Positions 1 through 7,433 are shown, counted from the stretch's first letter. The stretch is 9,469 bases of DNA from Candidatus Poseidoniia archaeon (GCA_029941645.1 JAPYSZ010000036.1:1-9469); one strand, 5' to 3'. Notes: a model not told the origin generated them from the sequence alone. A program made the numbers and translations.

Positions 1-1
1 T

Positions 2-553
2 TATTCATCTAAAATTATAGAACCAATACAATCTCGCTGTGCAGTATTCAGATTTAGACCCATAAAAGCAGAAGATTTAGAAAAATACCTCAAATTTGTT
101 GCAGCAAAGCAAAAGTTGACTATTTCAAAAGAAGCCTATGAATCACTTACCTATCTGGCTCAAGGTGATTTAAGACGTGCAATAAACGGACTGCAAATGG
201 CAGCAGCTGCAAAAACGGATATTACTCCAGATGTTGTCTATCAGGCAGTTGCCGCAGCAAGACCTGAAGAAGTTAAAGAAGCATTACAAATGTCCTTAGA
301 AGGCAATTTTTCAGGCGCTAGAGAAAGATTAGATACTCTCCAAATCACTTATGGTTTAGCAGGAGAAGATATTCTTCGTCAAATGCATAGATCTGTAAGA
401 GATTTAGAAATCCCTGACCATATTAAAGTTCAAATGATAGAAAAATTAGCCGAAACCGATTTTAGATTATCTGAAGGCGCAAATTCAAGAATTCAAATTG
501 AAGCTGTTGTCGCCAATTTTACAGTACTTGGAAGACATATCCAAAACGAATAG
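2..553 (+). CDS. rfcS: Replication factor C small subunit, C-terminal part (5' end outside window)
   Basis: This is the last 183 residues of the archaeal clamp-loader small subunit, an AAA+ ATPase that opens PCNA and loads it on primed DNA. The frame is open from base 2, and the family is usually about 320 residues, so a bit over half is visible. The first residues read YSSKIIEPIQSRC. This is the end of the sensor 1 region followed by the SRC motif (residues 11-13), whose arginine acts in trans on the neighbouring subunit's ATP. Sensor 2 appears as GDLRRAINGLQ (residues 55-65), with the usual arginine pair. The remainder is the all-helical collar domain that forms the pentamer. A TTG at 116 lies inside the conserved AAA+ core and is not the start. 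pgk follows after roughly 34 bp on the same strand. Identification is firm; the large subunit is not in the window. Confidence 0.95.
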   Translation, partial: YSSKIIEPIQSRCAVFRFRPIKAEDLEKYLKFVAAKQKLTISKEAYESLTYLAQGDLRRAINGLQMAAAAKTDITPDVVYQAVAAARPEEVKEALQMSLEGNFSGARERLDTLQITYGLAGEDILRQMHRSVRDLEIPDHIKVQMIEKLAETDFRLSEGANSRIQIEAVVANFTVLGRHIQNE

Positions 554-587
554 GCGTAAAGTTTTACTAACTACCCTCTTGCGGCTC

Positions 588-1889
588 GTGATTCAAAATA
601 GTGGTTACGTAACTGTCGACGGCGAATTTGACACCCTAAAAGAACGAAGTTTTTTTACTATTGATGATTTTAAAATGCAAGGCAAAATAGTCATTTTAAG
701 AATCGATATTAATTCATCTGTTAATCCAGAAAATGGAGAAATCTTAGATGATACCCGAATTAGAAGGCATGCTGCTACTGTTAAGGAATTATCTGAAAGT
801 AAAGCTAAAATTATCATTTTAGCACACCAATCCCGTCCAGGGAAATTAGACTTTGTCAATCTAAAAAAACATTCGAAAAGAATGTCAGAAATTATAGACA
901 TTAAAATAAAATTCATACCAGACATATACGGAGAAAAAGCTCTCAATTCAATTAGTAAACTGAACAACGGAGATATCCTAATGTTAGATAATGTTAGGTT
1001 TGATAAGGAAGAAATTGAATTAAGTTTATTTGAAAACGATAATTTTGAAAAACAGGCCAATAGTAAATTAGTTGAAACTTTAGCACCATTAGCTGATTTG
1101 TTTGTGAATGATGCTTTTGCAGCTGCACACCGTTGCCAACCTTCACTTGTTGGATTCTCAGAAAGAATGCCGGCACTTGCAGGAAGAGTTATGCAACGTG
1201 AATTAGATTTCCTCGGAAAAGCAATATCCTCTGGACCTAGCCCCAGAATTGCACTCTTAGGTGGAAGTAAAGCTGCTGATTCTGTGTCGATTTCTAAGTA
1301 TTTTCTTAAGAAAGGAATAGACTATGTACTCACTGGAGGTGTTGTAGCCAATGTATTTTTGCTGGCTGCAGGCATAGATATAGGCGAACCAAGCAAAAAA
1401 TTTATAGAGAAAAATATCCCAGATTATGAAAATATCATTAAAAAAGCCAAAAGATTAATTGATGAATATGGAGAAAGAATTGTCTATCCGACTGATATTG
1501 CTATAAATGATAACGGACAAAGAGTTGGTATCACTATTGATCAATTGCCTACAAAACACCCGATACACGATATCGGATTGGATACACTAGTAAAATATAT
1601 AAATTTAATAAATAATGCAGGCACAATTATTGCTAATGGGCCTATGGGTGTTTTTGAGAATCGTGAATTTGCCATTGGAACAAAAGAGATTTTTAAAAGT
1701 ATATCAAACCATAGTGGTATGACTGTTGTAGGTGGAGGAGAAACTGCAATGGCATTTAACCAAATGGGACTAACTGAAGGAATTAAACATATCTCAACGG
1801 GCGGAGGCTCTTGTATAGCATTTATGGCTGATGAAACTATGCCTGTACTAGAGGCAATGCGCCGTAGCAAAATTAAATTTGGGAAATAA
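588..1889 (+). CDS. pgk: Phosphoglycerate kinase, archaeal type
   Basis: Cytosolic enzyme that reversibly transfers phosphate between 1,3-bisphosphoglycerate and ADP in glycolysis and gluconeogenesis. Numbered from GTG 588 (433 aa), the family motifs appear in order: RIDIN (38-42) and DDTRIRRH (54-61) of the N-terminal substrate domain, HQSRPG (80-85), NDAFAAAHR (174-182), LLGGSKAADS (223-232), GPMGVFE (351-357) of the nucleotide domain, GGGET (382-386) and STGGGS (403-408). The start is uncertain. Homologues usually begin about ten residues before the strand around residue 33, but no ATG, GTG or TTG lies there. Candidates are TTG 579, GTG 588 (chosen) and ATG 675. The last would start right at the first strand and looks too short. 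There is no Shine-Dalgarno or clear box A before 588, so readthrough from rfcS is likely. The stop codon directly abuts the encoded CCA of the opposing tRNA gene. Confidence 0.93.
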   Translation: MIQNSGYVTVDGEFDTLKERSFFTIDDFKMQGKIVILRIDINSSVNPENGEILDDTRIRRHAATVKELSESKAKIIILAHQSRPGKLDFVNLKKHSKRMSEIIDIKIKFIPDIYGEKALNSISKLNNGDILMLDNVRFDKEEIELSLFENDNFEKQANSKLVETLAPLADLFVNDAFAAAHRCQPSLVGFSERMPALAGRVMQRELDFLGKAISSGPSPRIALLGGSKAADSVSISKYFLKKGIDYVLTGGVVANVFLLAAGIDIGEPSKKFIEKNIPDYENIIKKAKRLIDEYGERIVYPTDIAINDNGQRVGITIDQLPTKHPIHDIGLDTLVKYINLINNAGTIIANGPMGVFENREFAIGTKEIFKSISNHSGMTVVGGGETAMAFNQMGLTEGIKHISTGGGSCIAFMADETMPVLEAMRRSKIKFGK

Positions 1890-1966
1890 TGGAGCCACCG
1901 GGGGGATTTGAACCCCCGACCTACTGATTACGAATCAGTCGCTATACCGAGCTAAGCCACGGTGGC
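1890..1966 (-). tRNA. tRNA-Thr (anticodon CGT), with encoded CCA
   Basis: The minus strand folds as a standard tRNA. The 7-bp acceptor stem pairs GCCACCG with CGGTGGC, the anticodon stem pairs ACTGA with TCAGT, and the T stem pairs GGGGG with CCCCC around TTCAAAT. The D stem is GCTT/TAGC with one mismatch. The anticodon loop TTCGTAA places CGT at plus positions 1930-1932, reading the threonine codon ACG. The body is 74 nt (1893-1966) with discriminator T at 1893. The next three bases, 1892-1890 on the minus strand, read CCA, so the 3' end appears to be encoded. There is no intron at the canonical site. The gene starts 33 bp after the helicase stop on the same strand. No convincing own box A is seen, so it may be processed from the helicase transcript. 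Confidence 0.95.
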
Positions 1967-1999
1967 GCTTGAATGGCTAAGAATATTGGATTAAAGGAT

Positions 2000-3901
2000 T
2001 TAGGCTTCAAAGAAATCTTTAATTTCAGAAACTATATCGTCAGACTGTTCTAGTTCTGGAATATATTCCAAGAAACGGCCAGTTCTACTATCTGCTATCA
2101 CTATAAATCCTCTGTCATTTTCAGAGCGAACTACACGCCCTGCAGCCTGAAGAAGTTTGCGTACGGCTGGAGATTCCACGGCAAATTTCCAACCACGTCC
2201 ATCGAAAGTGATATCATAATAATGTTGTAATGCTTCTTGCCGTACTCCCGGAGCAGGATATGGTATTCCTACTATTACGGCCATCTCTAGAGATGTATCT
2301 GGGTAATCTATACCCTCAGCCAATCTTCCACCCATTACACCGGCTAATACAGCCCCACTATCTGCTTTAAAACTCTCAACTGTTTGCATCAACTCTTCCT
2401 GCTCCATTCCTGAATATTCGCGATACACCGGTTTTTTGAGATTAAGGCCATCCAAAGCTAAGTCAAGCAATTTATACGAAGGGAAAAATAAAGCAATGTT
2501 CCCATCAAAACTAGTACTAATTAACTTTATTTTAGATACCATTTTTTTCCATGTATCTGGTTTACTATTCAATTCATTGTATGATGTTGTGACATCCTTA
2601 AGATATACTACTTTCTTGTTCTTTAACGGGAAAGAAGATTCTTTACTTTCTAAAATTGCATCGGATCTTAATCCTACTAAATCACGAAACATATCTAAAG
2701 GACTTATCGTCCCAGACATTGAAACTACACCGGCTGTACTGTCTAGAAAACCAGTCATTACTCTTGGATCAAGACAAACTTTTTCTAATCTCAAAGGCTC
2801 TTTACCAACTAAACGTATCGTATGGCTTTCAATAGAATCTAACCAACGACATAAAAAATCTCCAACTGAGCCTAAATATGAACGCGGCCGCTTTCCATGA
2901 TCCAAAAGATATTGACGCGTCTGTTGTCCCATTTTAGCAATTTCCGTAGAATCTTGCTTTAATCTAAAGAGTGTCATTTTTCCAAGTGACATCATTTCAG
3001 TTTCAAAAGTTGCTACATCTGAATCTAGTGAGACTATATTTGATGGTAAATGTCCTTCCTCTTCATTATCCCTTATATGCTCTTCCGCTAATTTTTCTAT
3101 TGATGCTTCCACTAGATTCAAGAAAAAAATGGGATCTCTACCTTCAGGAAGAAGATATCCATAATCCTTGATTTCATTAACTGCACGATTAATAGAATCT
3201 ATCCTTATTGACTCTGATGCCGCACCTCTTGCCCAATCTGGAAGGTTGTGAGCTTCATCTATTATGAGAATTATTTTGTCAATAGAAGTACCCATCCATC
3301 CAAGCATATATTTCCTTATAAATTCTTCAAAGAAATAGACGTAAGGGACAATTACTACTTGTGCCTCTTTAAGCATTAATTTATTAAGTTCATATGGGCA
3401 AAGATTTGCTTTTTCGGCTTTCTTTGCAAATTCTTGGGCTGTAAGTATTTCGGACGACCATTTTTTGGTTAACGTCTGACCTCCGAGCACAAGTTGGCTA
3501 TAAAATTGACATCCAGCTTCTCCCATTTTAGATTGCATTTTTAGAGTCTTGCAAATTTTTGATTTTTCGGACCAATTAGACTTTTTCAACTCTCCATCAT
3601 ATTTTTGCTGAGGGCAAAGTGCTTCACGGCCTTGAACTGCAATTGCCTTAATTTGATTCCCGGATTTTTTAAACTGTTGTAACTCATGTATAACTTGCTT
3701 CTGCTGAGAATTGGTACGAACACAGTATACAATTTTCATATCGCTTTTTTTTGCGAAAGGTAAGGCTGCAGCTAAAGATGTAAAGGTCTTACCACTACCA
3801 GTAGGTGATTCTAATACTATATGATTTCTTTTAGTTAAAGCCGATTTAATCGATTCTACTGTTTCTTCTTGGTTGCCTCTAAAGGAATAGGGAAGTTTCA
3901 A
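2000..3901 (-). CDS. xpd: XPD/Rad3-family Fe-S DNA helicase
   Basis: A 633-residue superfamily 2, 5'-to-3' DNA helicase of the XPD/DinG group, expected to act in repair or damage sensing. Visible motifs are Walker A SPTGSGKT (32-39), DEAH (215-218), motif III region SGTIS (396-400), motif V GRLAEGID (525-532) and motif VI QAAGRVVR (585-592). Four cysteines at about 96, 117, 131 and 168, lying between motifs Ia and II, match the ligands of the [4Fe-4S] cluster domain. The stretch from roughly 220 to 380 corresponds to the Arch domain. The start is TTG at 3901, chosen because it begins just before the conserved helicase N-terminus (KLPYSFRGNQEETV) and overlaps the upstream stop codon as TTGA. 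It is second in a two-gene unit behind a DUF6015-like gene, with tRNA-Thr downstream. Archaea lack a clear TFIIH, so the precise pathway is unknown. DinG is the main alternative name. Confidence 0.92.
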   Translation of the reverse strand: MKLPYSFRGNQEETVESIKSALTKRNHIVLESPTGSGKTFTSLAAALPFAKKSDMKIVYCVRTNSQQKQVIHELQQFKKSGNQIKAIAVQGREALCPQQKYDGELKKSNWSEKSKICKTLKMQSKMGEAGCQFYSQLVLGGQTLTKKWSSEILTAQEFAKKAEKANLCPYELNKLMLKEAQVVIVPYVYFFEEFIRKYMLGWMGTSIDKIILIIDEAHNLPDWARGAASESIRIDSINRAVNEIKDYGYLLPEGRDPIFFLNLVEASIEKLAEEHIRDNEEEGHLPSNIVSLDSDVATFETEMMSLGKMTLFRLKQDSTEIAKMGQQTRQYLLDHGKRPRSYLGSVGDFLCRWLDSIESHTIRLVGKEPLRLEKVCLDPRVMTGFLDSTAGVVSMSGTISPLDMFRDLVGLRSDAILESKESSFPLKNKKVVYLKDVTTSYNELNSKPDTWKKMVSKIKLISTSFDGNIALFFPSYKLLDLALDGLNLKKPVYREYSGMEQEELMQTVESFKADSGAVLAGVMGGRLAEGIDYPDTSLEMAVIVGIPYPAPGVRQEALQHYYDITFDGRGWKFAVESPAVRKLLQAAGRVVRSENDRGFIVIADSRTGRFLEYIPELEQSDDIVSEIKDFFEA

Positions 3902-4275
3902 TTCTCACGTGACCAGATATCATCTGGAATCTCATCATAAACTGATGGTTCCAAATCTTCTGGAGCATACTTGGGACCTGCATCTGTTCTTCTTTGAATT
4001 TCTGCTATTTTTAAAAGCCAATAATGGATTCTCCATTCTCGGCCATCATAAAGCGTAGTTTCTTCTCTCTCTGTTTCCATTAAGCCGGCATCTTCTAACA
4101 TGTAAAAAGTATCGCGATCCTCTGGATGTAATACATTATCAATTATTCGATCGCTATATCCAAAAAAATTAAGGATATGCTCGGCCAAATAGCTAGATTC
4201 ATCATCACCCATATGTGAATATTCGGGGCTATAATTAATTGCTGAAGCAAGTGTCTCTGTAGTTAAAACTCTCAA
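3898..4275 (-). CDS. Small DUF6015-like protein of unknown function
   Basis: A soluble, acidic protein of 125 residues with no signal peptide or membrane segment. From memory it resembles the archaeal DUF6015 family: a helical N-terminal half (AEHILNFFGYSDRIIDN), then a stretch like a winged-helix wing (DRDTFYMLEDAGLMETERE, then YDGREWRIHYW), and a charged tail. The helix-strand pattern with the 'MLEDAGLM' turn recalls winged-helix DNA-binding proteins, but no recognition helix can be assigned by eye. The TTG start at 4275 is supported by GGAG on the minus strand at 4287-4284, eight bases upstream, and by an in-frame stop not far above it. Its TGA overlaps the TTG of the XPD-like helicase by four bases, so the two are probably translationally coupled and may work together. 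The family assignment is moderate; the function is not known to me. Confidence 0.75.
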   Translation of the reverse strand: MRVLTTETLASAINYSPEYSHMGDDESSYLAEHILNFFGYSDRIIDNVLHPEDRDTFYMLEDAGLMETEREETTLYDGREWRIHYWLLKIAEIQRRTDAGPKYAPEDLEPSVYDEIPDDIWSREN

Positions 4276-4283
4276 GTAGTGTA

Positions 4284-4287
4284 CTCC
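4284..4287 (-). promoter_or_regulatory. Shine-Dalgarno site deciding the TTG start of the DUF6015-like gene
   Basis: GGAG on the minus strand lies eight bases before the TTG at 4275. It is one of the few clear Shine-Dalgarno sites in the window, and it supports an otherwise weak-looking TTG start. Confidence 0.55.
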
Positions 4288-4310
4288 GTTTCATCAGGTC
4301 TGCCATGGGT

Positions 4311-4320
4311 ATTATATTAA
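4311..4320 (-). promoter_or_regulatory. Putative box A for the DUF6015-like/XPD operon
   Basis: The minus strand reads TTAATATAAT here, a good archaeal TATA-like element. Its centre is about 41 bp before the TTG at 4275. A start of transcription some 26 bp downstream would give a leader of about 14 nt that just includes the GGAG site. This is inferred from spacing and composition only. Confidence 0.45.
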
Positions 4321-4341
4321 TCTGTTGTAGGTATCATCAAT

Positions 4342-4350
4342 AATTTATAG
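4342..4350 (+). promoter_or_regulatory. Putative box A for the membrane protein gene, leaderless
   Basis: AATTTATAG is centred about 26 bp upstream of the TTG at 4372, the spacing expected when transcription starts at or next to the start codon. No Shine-Dalgarno is present before that TTG, which agrees with a leaderless mRNA. The element shares a 96-bp divergent intergenic region with the oppositely directed box A at 4311-4320. Confidence 0.5.
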
Positions 4351-4371
4351 ATAGTAATTGAATAATGAACA

Positions 4372-4980
4372 TTGAGTGAAGAAAAAAATCTATGGGAACT
4401 AGTACGCCAAGAAATATCGGATTCAAATACTGAAAAAATATTACAAGAGGTAGTAATTGAAGGTGAAAATCTTGGTGAAACTATAGAAAAAGAGACTAAA
4501 AAAGATATACGTAAAGAAGATATCAAAGAAGTCGAAAAAACTGAATTAAAAAATGATTTTGCAACTATCGAATTGCTAAATGAAGGTGTGTTTGCGGGAT
4601 TCTTGTACATCTTTGTAATCATGATTGTATTAGGAATTCTAACGATACCTGGTTCAATAACTGCAGCAATTGGTGGATTCTTTGGCGGGAAAAAAGCAGG
4701 TGATCCTGCAAGGGCTTTGACAGCAGCAATGCTGCCCTTCCTAATTATTGCTGCATTCTATTTTCTTGTATCTTTTGGAGCACTACCTCCTGGCTCAGGA
4801 CCTAATGATGTAGCAAGTGAAATAAGTGAAATACTCAATCAAAATCCTGATGAAAATCTAATAGGGCCTATTTCTAAAATGCCAGACAGTAATTCTTCCG
4901 TATTTGTTTCTGTTGTTACATTTGCCTTTATTGGAGGACTTGTAAACATAGAAAATAACAAGCGGGAAAATATAGATTAA
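4372..4980 (+). CDS. Uncharacterised membrane protein with charged cytosolic N-terminus
   Basis: I do not recognise this 202-residue protein as a known family. Residues 1-70 are hydrophilic, rich in Glu and Lys, and probably helical (possibly coiled coil around 20-65). Hydrophobic segments follow at about 73-91, 116-137 and 176-193. Between the first two lies a glycine-rich turn, GGFFGGKKAGDPARAL (101-116), resembling loops in small archaeal DUF5518-like membrane proteins. Another hydrophilic loop (138-175) is Asn/Pro/Ser-rich, and the tail is short and polar. There is no signal peptide. The start is TTG at 4372: an in-frame TGA lies two codons upstream and a box A sits 26 bp before it. The gene stands alone, divergent from the DUF6015-like gene and convergent with the transporter, leaving only 8 bp between the two stop codons. 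No function is proposed. Confidence 0.8.
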   Translation: MSEEKNLWELVRQEISDSNTEKILQEVVIEGENLGETIEKETKKDIRKEDIKEVEKTELKNDFATIELLNEGVFAGFLYIFVIMIVLGILTIPGSITAAIGGFFGGKKAGDPARALTAAMLPFLIIAAFYFLVSFGALPPGSGPNDVASEISEILNQNPDENLIGPISKMPDSNSSVFVSVVTFAFIGGLVNIENNKRENID

Positions 4981-4988
4981 TTACTAAA

Positions 4989-6563
4989 TTAGGTTGAAAG
5001 ACCGACCCATTCTCTTGCGATATTCCAGTAATAATGTTCAGCTAATATTAACACAATAATTGAGAAAATAACTAGTGGGATTCCATTCTTTAGGTAATCA
5101 TTAGATTTTGGTATTCCAGAAGCATGGACGATAAGATTAGGTGGCGTTCCAAAAGAGGTCATGAAAGCAAATGCTGTGCTAATTGCAGTAATTATTGCAA
5201 TAGATTCAAGAGGTAAATTAGCTTCGACGCCTACAGCTAGTGTAATTGGTACAAGTATAGCTGCTGCTGCACCGTCACTCATAACATTTGTAAGTAATAC
5301 TGTTACAATTATTATCAAAAATATAATTGTGATTTCTCCACCATACTGTGATCCCCAATCTGCTAACCAATAGAGCCCCCCTGCTAACCAATCGGCTGCT
5401 CCATGCTTAACCATTGCTTTACCCATAGTTAATGCGGCACCGTAAATGAACATTACACCCCAACGCAATCTTTGGCGACTATCTTCCCACTCTAAGACTC
5501 CAAATGTATGCATTAAGATACCCCCAATCATTGCACTAGTACCTAAGGTCAATCCATTACTGCCTGTCGTCAAAAACAATAAGAAAGTAAGTCCCAAAAT
5601 AGAAAGTGCTAAAAATTGACGTTCATCAATTATTTGAGTTTTCTCATAGTAATAATCTATACTTCGATAACTTACTTTATTAACTGAAATTAATGTTAGA
5701 AATACTATTGGAATTAGAGCAATTGTTATTGGTGCTGCCAAAACAACCCACTGAACATATGTTATCTGCTGGTTATATATTTCGTCAAGAAAACCCATAG
5801 CAATAACATTTCGAGCTCCGCCAGATGGTGTTGCTAAACCTGCAATTGAACAAGAAAAGGCAACCGCAAGAACTAAGGCTAACATCTCATTTTTATGCTG
5901 ACGGATGTCTGTTTTATCTGCTATTGTAAGAACTAATGGAAGCATAATCGCTGCAACACTATGATCTGGAATTATAGCAGCCATAAAACTACAAATTACT
6001 ATTACACCAAAAATGAGTGCATAATTGGAGCCTGTAAAGGGACCAAGAAATCTGCGAATTATCAAATTCTCTGCTCCAGATTTGGTTATTCCTTGTGCTA
6101 TTATTAAAGAACCAAGAATCATAAAAACTGAATCTGAAGCATAAGAAGAAAATGCGTCGTCACGATTCTCACCTAATAAAACAAGAGCCACGCCAGCCAT
6201 AAGTGCTGTAACTGGTAACGGAAAAGTCTCAGAAATCCACAAATAGATAATTAACAAAAATAATACAAACACATTACGACCTGAATGACTCAAACCATCG
6301 GCAAAGAAATATAGTAACACATAAATGAAAGAAACAATGATTAGGCCTGCAACTAACTTCCTAAAAGTAGAATTGAAATAAAGACGATGAAGTGCATGCT
6401 GCCTTTCCTTTGAATCAAATAATTCAGATTGTAAAGTAAGGAGTGTTCTTCGGCGCTTGAGTTGATCAACTCGTGGAAGAACTGTATGTGATTCTTCCTC
6501 CAATGATTCTGTGACTATCTCAAGGCCTTCAAGCATATCCTCAAAATCTTTGTCTGGGCTCAT
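4989..6563 (-). CDS. DASS/SLC13-type anion transporter (ion transporter superfamily)
   Basis: A polytopic inner-membrane permease of 524 residues in the divalent anion:Na+ symporter (SLC13) group. Such proteins carry dicarboxylates, sulfate or related anions; the substrate cannot be read here. A hydrophilic N-terminus of about 68 residues, with a basic RRR cluster (37-39), precedes a first helix at about 70-88. Then comes an inverted-repeat arrangement. The first re-entrant region is near IIPDHSVAAIMLPL (197-210), followed by AGLATPSGGARNVIAMG (241-257). The second repeat has TNVMSDGAAAAILVPI (425-440) and SFGTPPNLIV (470-479). The TPPNLI box is typical, but both positions where DASS proteins usually have SNT differ (PDH 199-201 and SDG 429-431). 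The ATG at 6563 overlaps the TGA of the upstream stress protein as ATGA; an in-frame GTG at 6575 is less likely. The two genes probably form an operon in which the cytosolic partner may modulate transport. Confidence 0.88.
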   Translation of the reverse strand: MSPDKDFEDMLEGLEIVTESLEEESHTVLPRVDQLKRRRTLLTLQSELFDSKERQHALHRLYFNSTFRKLVAGLIIVSFIYVLLYFFADGLSHSGRNVFVLFLLIIYLWISETFPLPVTALMAGVALVLLGENRDDAFSSYASDSVFMILGSLIIAQGITKSGAENLIIRRFLGPFTGSNYALIFGVIVICSFMAAIIPDHSVAAIMLPLVLTIADKTDIRQHKNEMLALVLAVAFSCSIAGLATPSGGARNVIAMGFLDEIYNQQITYVQWVVLAAPITIALIPIVFLTLISVNKVSYRSIDYYYEKTQIIDERQFLALSILGLTFLLFLTTGSNGLTLGTSAMIGGILMHTFGVLEWEDSRQRLRWGVMFIYGAALTMGKAMVKHGAADWLAGGLYWLADWGSQYGGEITIIFLIIIVTVLLTNVMSDGAAAAILVPITLAVGVEANLPLESIAIITAISTAFAFMTSFGTPPNLIVHASGIPKSNDYLKNGIPLVIFSIIVLILAEHYYWNIAREWVGLST

Positions 6564-7360
6564 CTTAAGACACACACCGGTACAGAAGCACTTAGCACCA
6601 ATTGATGTAAAAGGATATCACTAACTGCATCCTCTATATCTGGAAGAATTACTATTCGAGCGCCTTCTGAATCAATTACAGAATTCGTGATGCCCCTCCT
6701 AGTTTTGAAAAAACTTAAAGGAATAATTGTAGATGTTACATGATAATCTCCTCCCAAATTATTTCTTAATTGCTCAACTGCCTTGTCTATAGCCTCAGCT
6801 TCACCCAAAATTTCATCCCCAATGTGTAATAATTCTAAATCACACTTAAACTTTCTAGAAAACTCTTCGACCATTTTTAGAGCCTTTTCAGATAATATTG
6901 GACCATCAAAGACTACCAAGGCTGGAGAACCTGAACCTGGTAAGGGATGCTCTTTACGAACCACAAAAGCATGGGAAGATTCCGAATCAAGTATCCTTTC
7001 AACTTCAGAACCTGTGAATAACCTAGTCAAAACTGACCTAAAAGGTCCCAAAACTAAAGTATCCGCAACGCCTTCATCAATTAATTGAGCTAAAACTTTC
7101 CGTCTTTTACCTGATTTTAACAAAGGTTTAATCTTTACATCTGTTGTTTCTTCAATAAACTGATCTAATTGTCTTTTACCTAACGCTTCAAAGCCACGGC
7201 GAGACTCCTTGGAAGCTGTTACTGTTCCTGTCTTAGTAGGATTACTTACATACGTAGCTATCAAAGGCACACTGAGGCGCTGTGCTAATGCTATTGCATA
7301 ATTTCTTGCGGGTCTCAGACGCTTGGAAGGGTCTATTGGCAACAATAATTTGTCAAACAT
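6560..7360 (-). CDS. Tandem universal stress protein (UspA) family protein
   Basis: A cytosolic protein of 266 residues with two Usp-like Rossmann domains. Domain 1 (about 1-140) opens with MFDKLLLPIDPSKRLRPA and ends with the loop LGPFRSVLTRLFTGSEVERI (104-123), then HAFVVR. Domain 2 (about 146-266) starts at PALVVFDGPILSEKALKM and ends ASVPVCVLR. The ATP-loop pattern G-2x-G-9x-G(S/T) is only partly met: the second glycine is replaced by Arg (GPFR), while GS at 117-118 is kept. Domain 2 lacks the loop, so nucleotide binding is uncertain. The start is ATG 7360. It fits the family's N-terminus, and a TATA-like element is centred 28 bp upstream, matching a leaderless mRNA; a TTG at 7411 would lie upstream of that element. 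The stop overlaps the transporter start (ATGA). Usp proteins are commonly paired with transporters, so regulation of the permease is plausible but inferred. Confidence 0.87.
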   Translation of the reverse strand: MFDKLLLPIDPSKRLRPARNYAIALAQRLSVPLIATYVSNPTKTGTVTASKESRRGFEALGKRQLDQFIEETTDVKIKPLLKSGKRRKVLAQLIDEGVADTLVLGPFRSVLTRLFTGSEVERILDSESSHAFVVRKEHPLPGSGSPALVVFDGPILSEKALKMVEEFSRKFKCDLELLHIGDEILGEAEAIDKAVEQLRNNLGGDYHVTSTIIPLSFFKTRRGITNSVIDSEGARIVILPDIEDAVSDILLHQLVLSASVPVCVLR

Positions 7361-7383
7361 CTTAAAGGATAATCGACGCAATG

Positions 7384-7392
7384 TATATTTAA
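7384..7392 (-). promoter_or_regulatory. Shared box A in the divergent Usp / eS1 intergenic region
   Basis: The minus strand reads TTAAATATA and the plus strand TATATTTAA, so both are TATA-like. The centre at 7388 is 28 bp from the Usp ATG (leaderless spacing) and 57 bp from the eS1 TTG. A start about 27 bp downstream on the plus strand would leave a leader of about 30 nt containing the GGAG at 7434-7437. No other box A is evident in the 84-bp gap, so this element may serve both directions. BRE elements are not clear on either side. Confidence 0.5.
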
Positions 7393-7433
7393 CCCTGTCC
7401 AGTGAGCGCAACCCTGAATTTGTAGTTCAGAAC

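Noticed and set aside
498..587. Upstream extension of pgk to TTG 498, inside rfcS
   Set aside because: It would overlap the conserved end of rfcS by 56 bases, and the residues do not resemble any PGK N-terminus.
604..613. Perfect 10-bp palindrome GTTACGTAAC near the pgk start, considered as an operator
   Set aside because: It is a single short copy with no box A nearby; it could occur by chance and may be coding sequence.
605..1060. Minus-strand open frame of 151 residues inside pgk
   Set aside because: It lies wholly within the conserved pgk coding sequence, is Ser/Leu/Ile-rich as expected of an antisense reading, and matches no known motif.
6564..6575. GTG 6575 as transporter start
   Set aside because: The ATG at 6563 gives the classic ATGA overlap with the Usp stop, and the four extra residues add nothing recognisable.
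7361..7411. Longer Usp start at TTG 7411
   Set aside because: It would place the box A inside the coding region and add 17 residues before a canonical Usp N-terminus.
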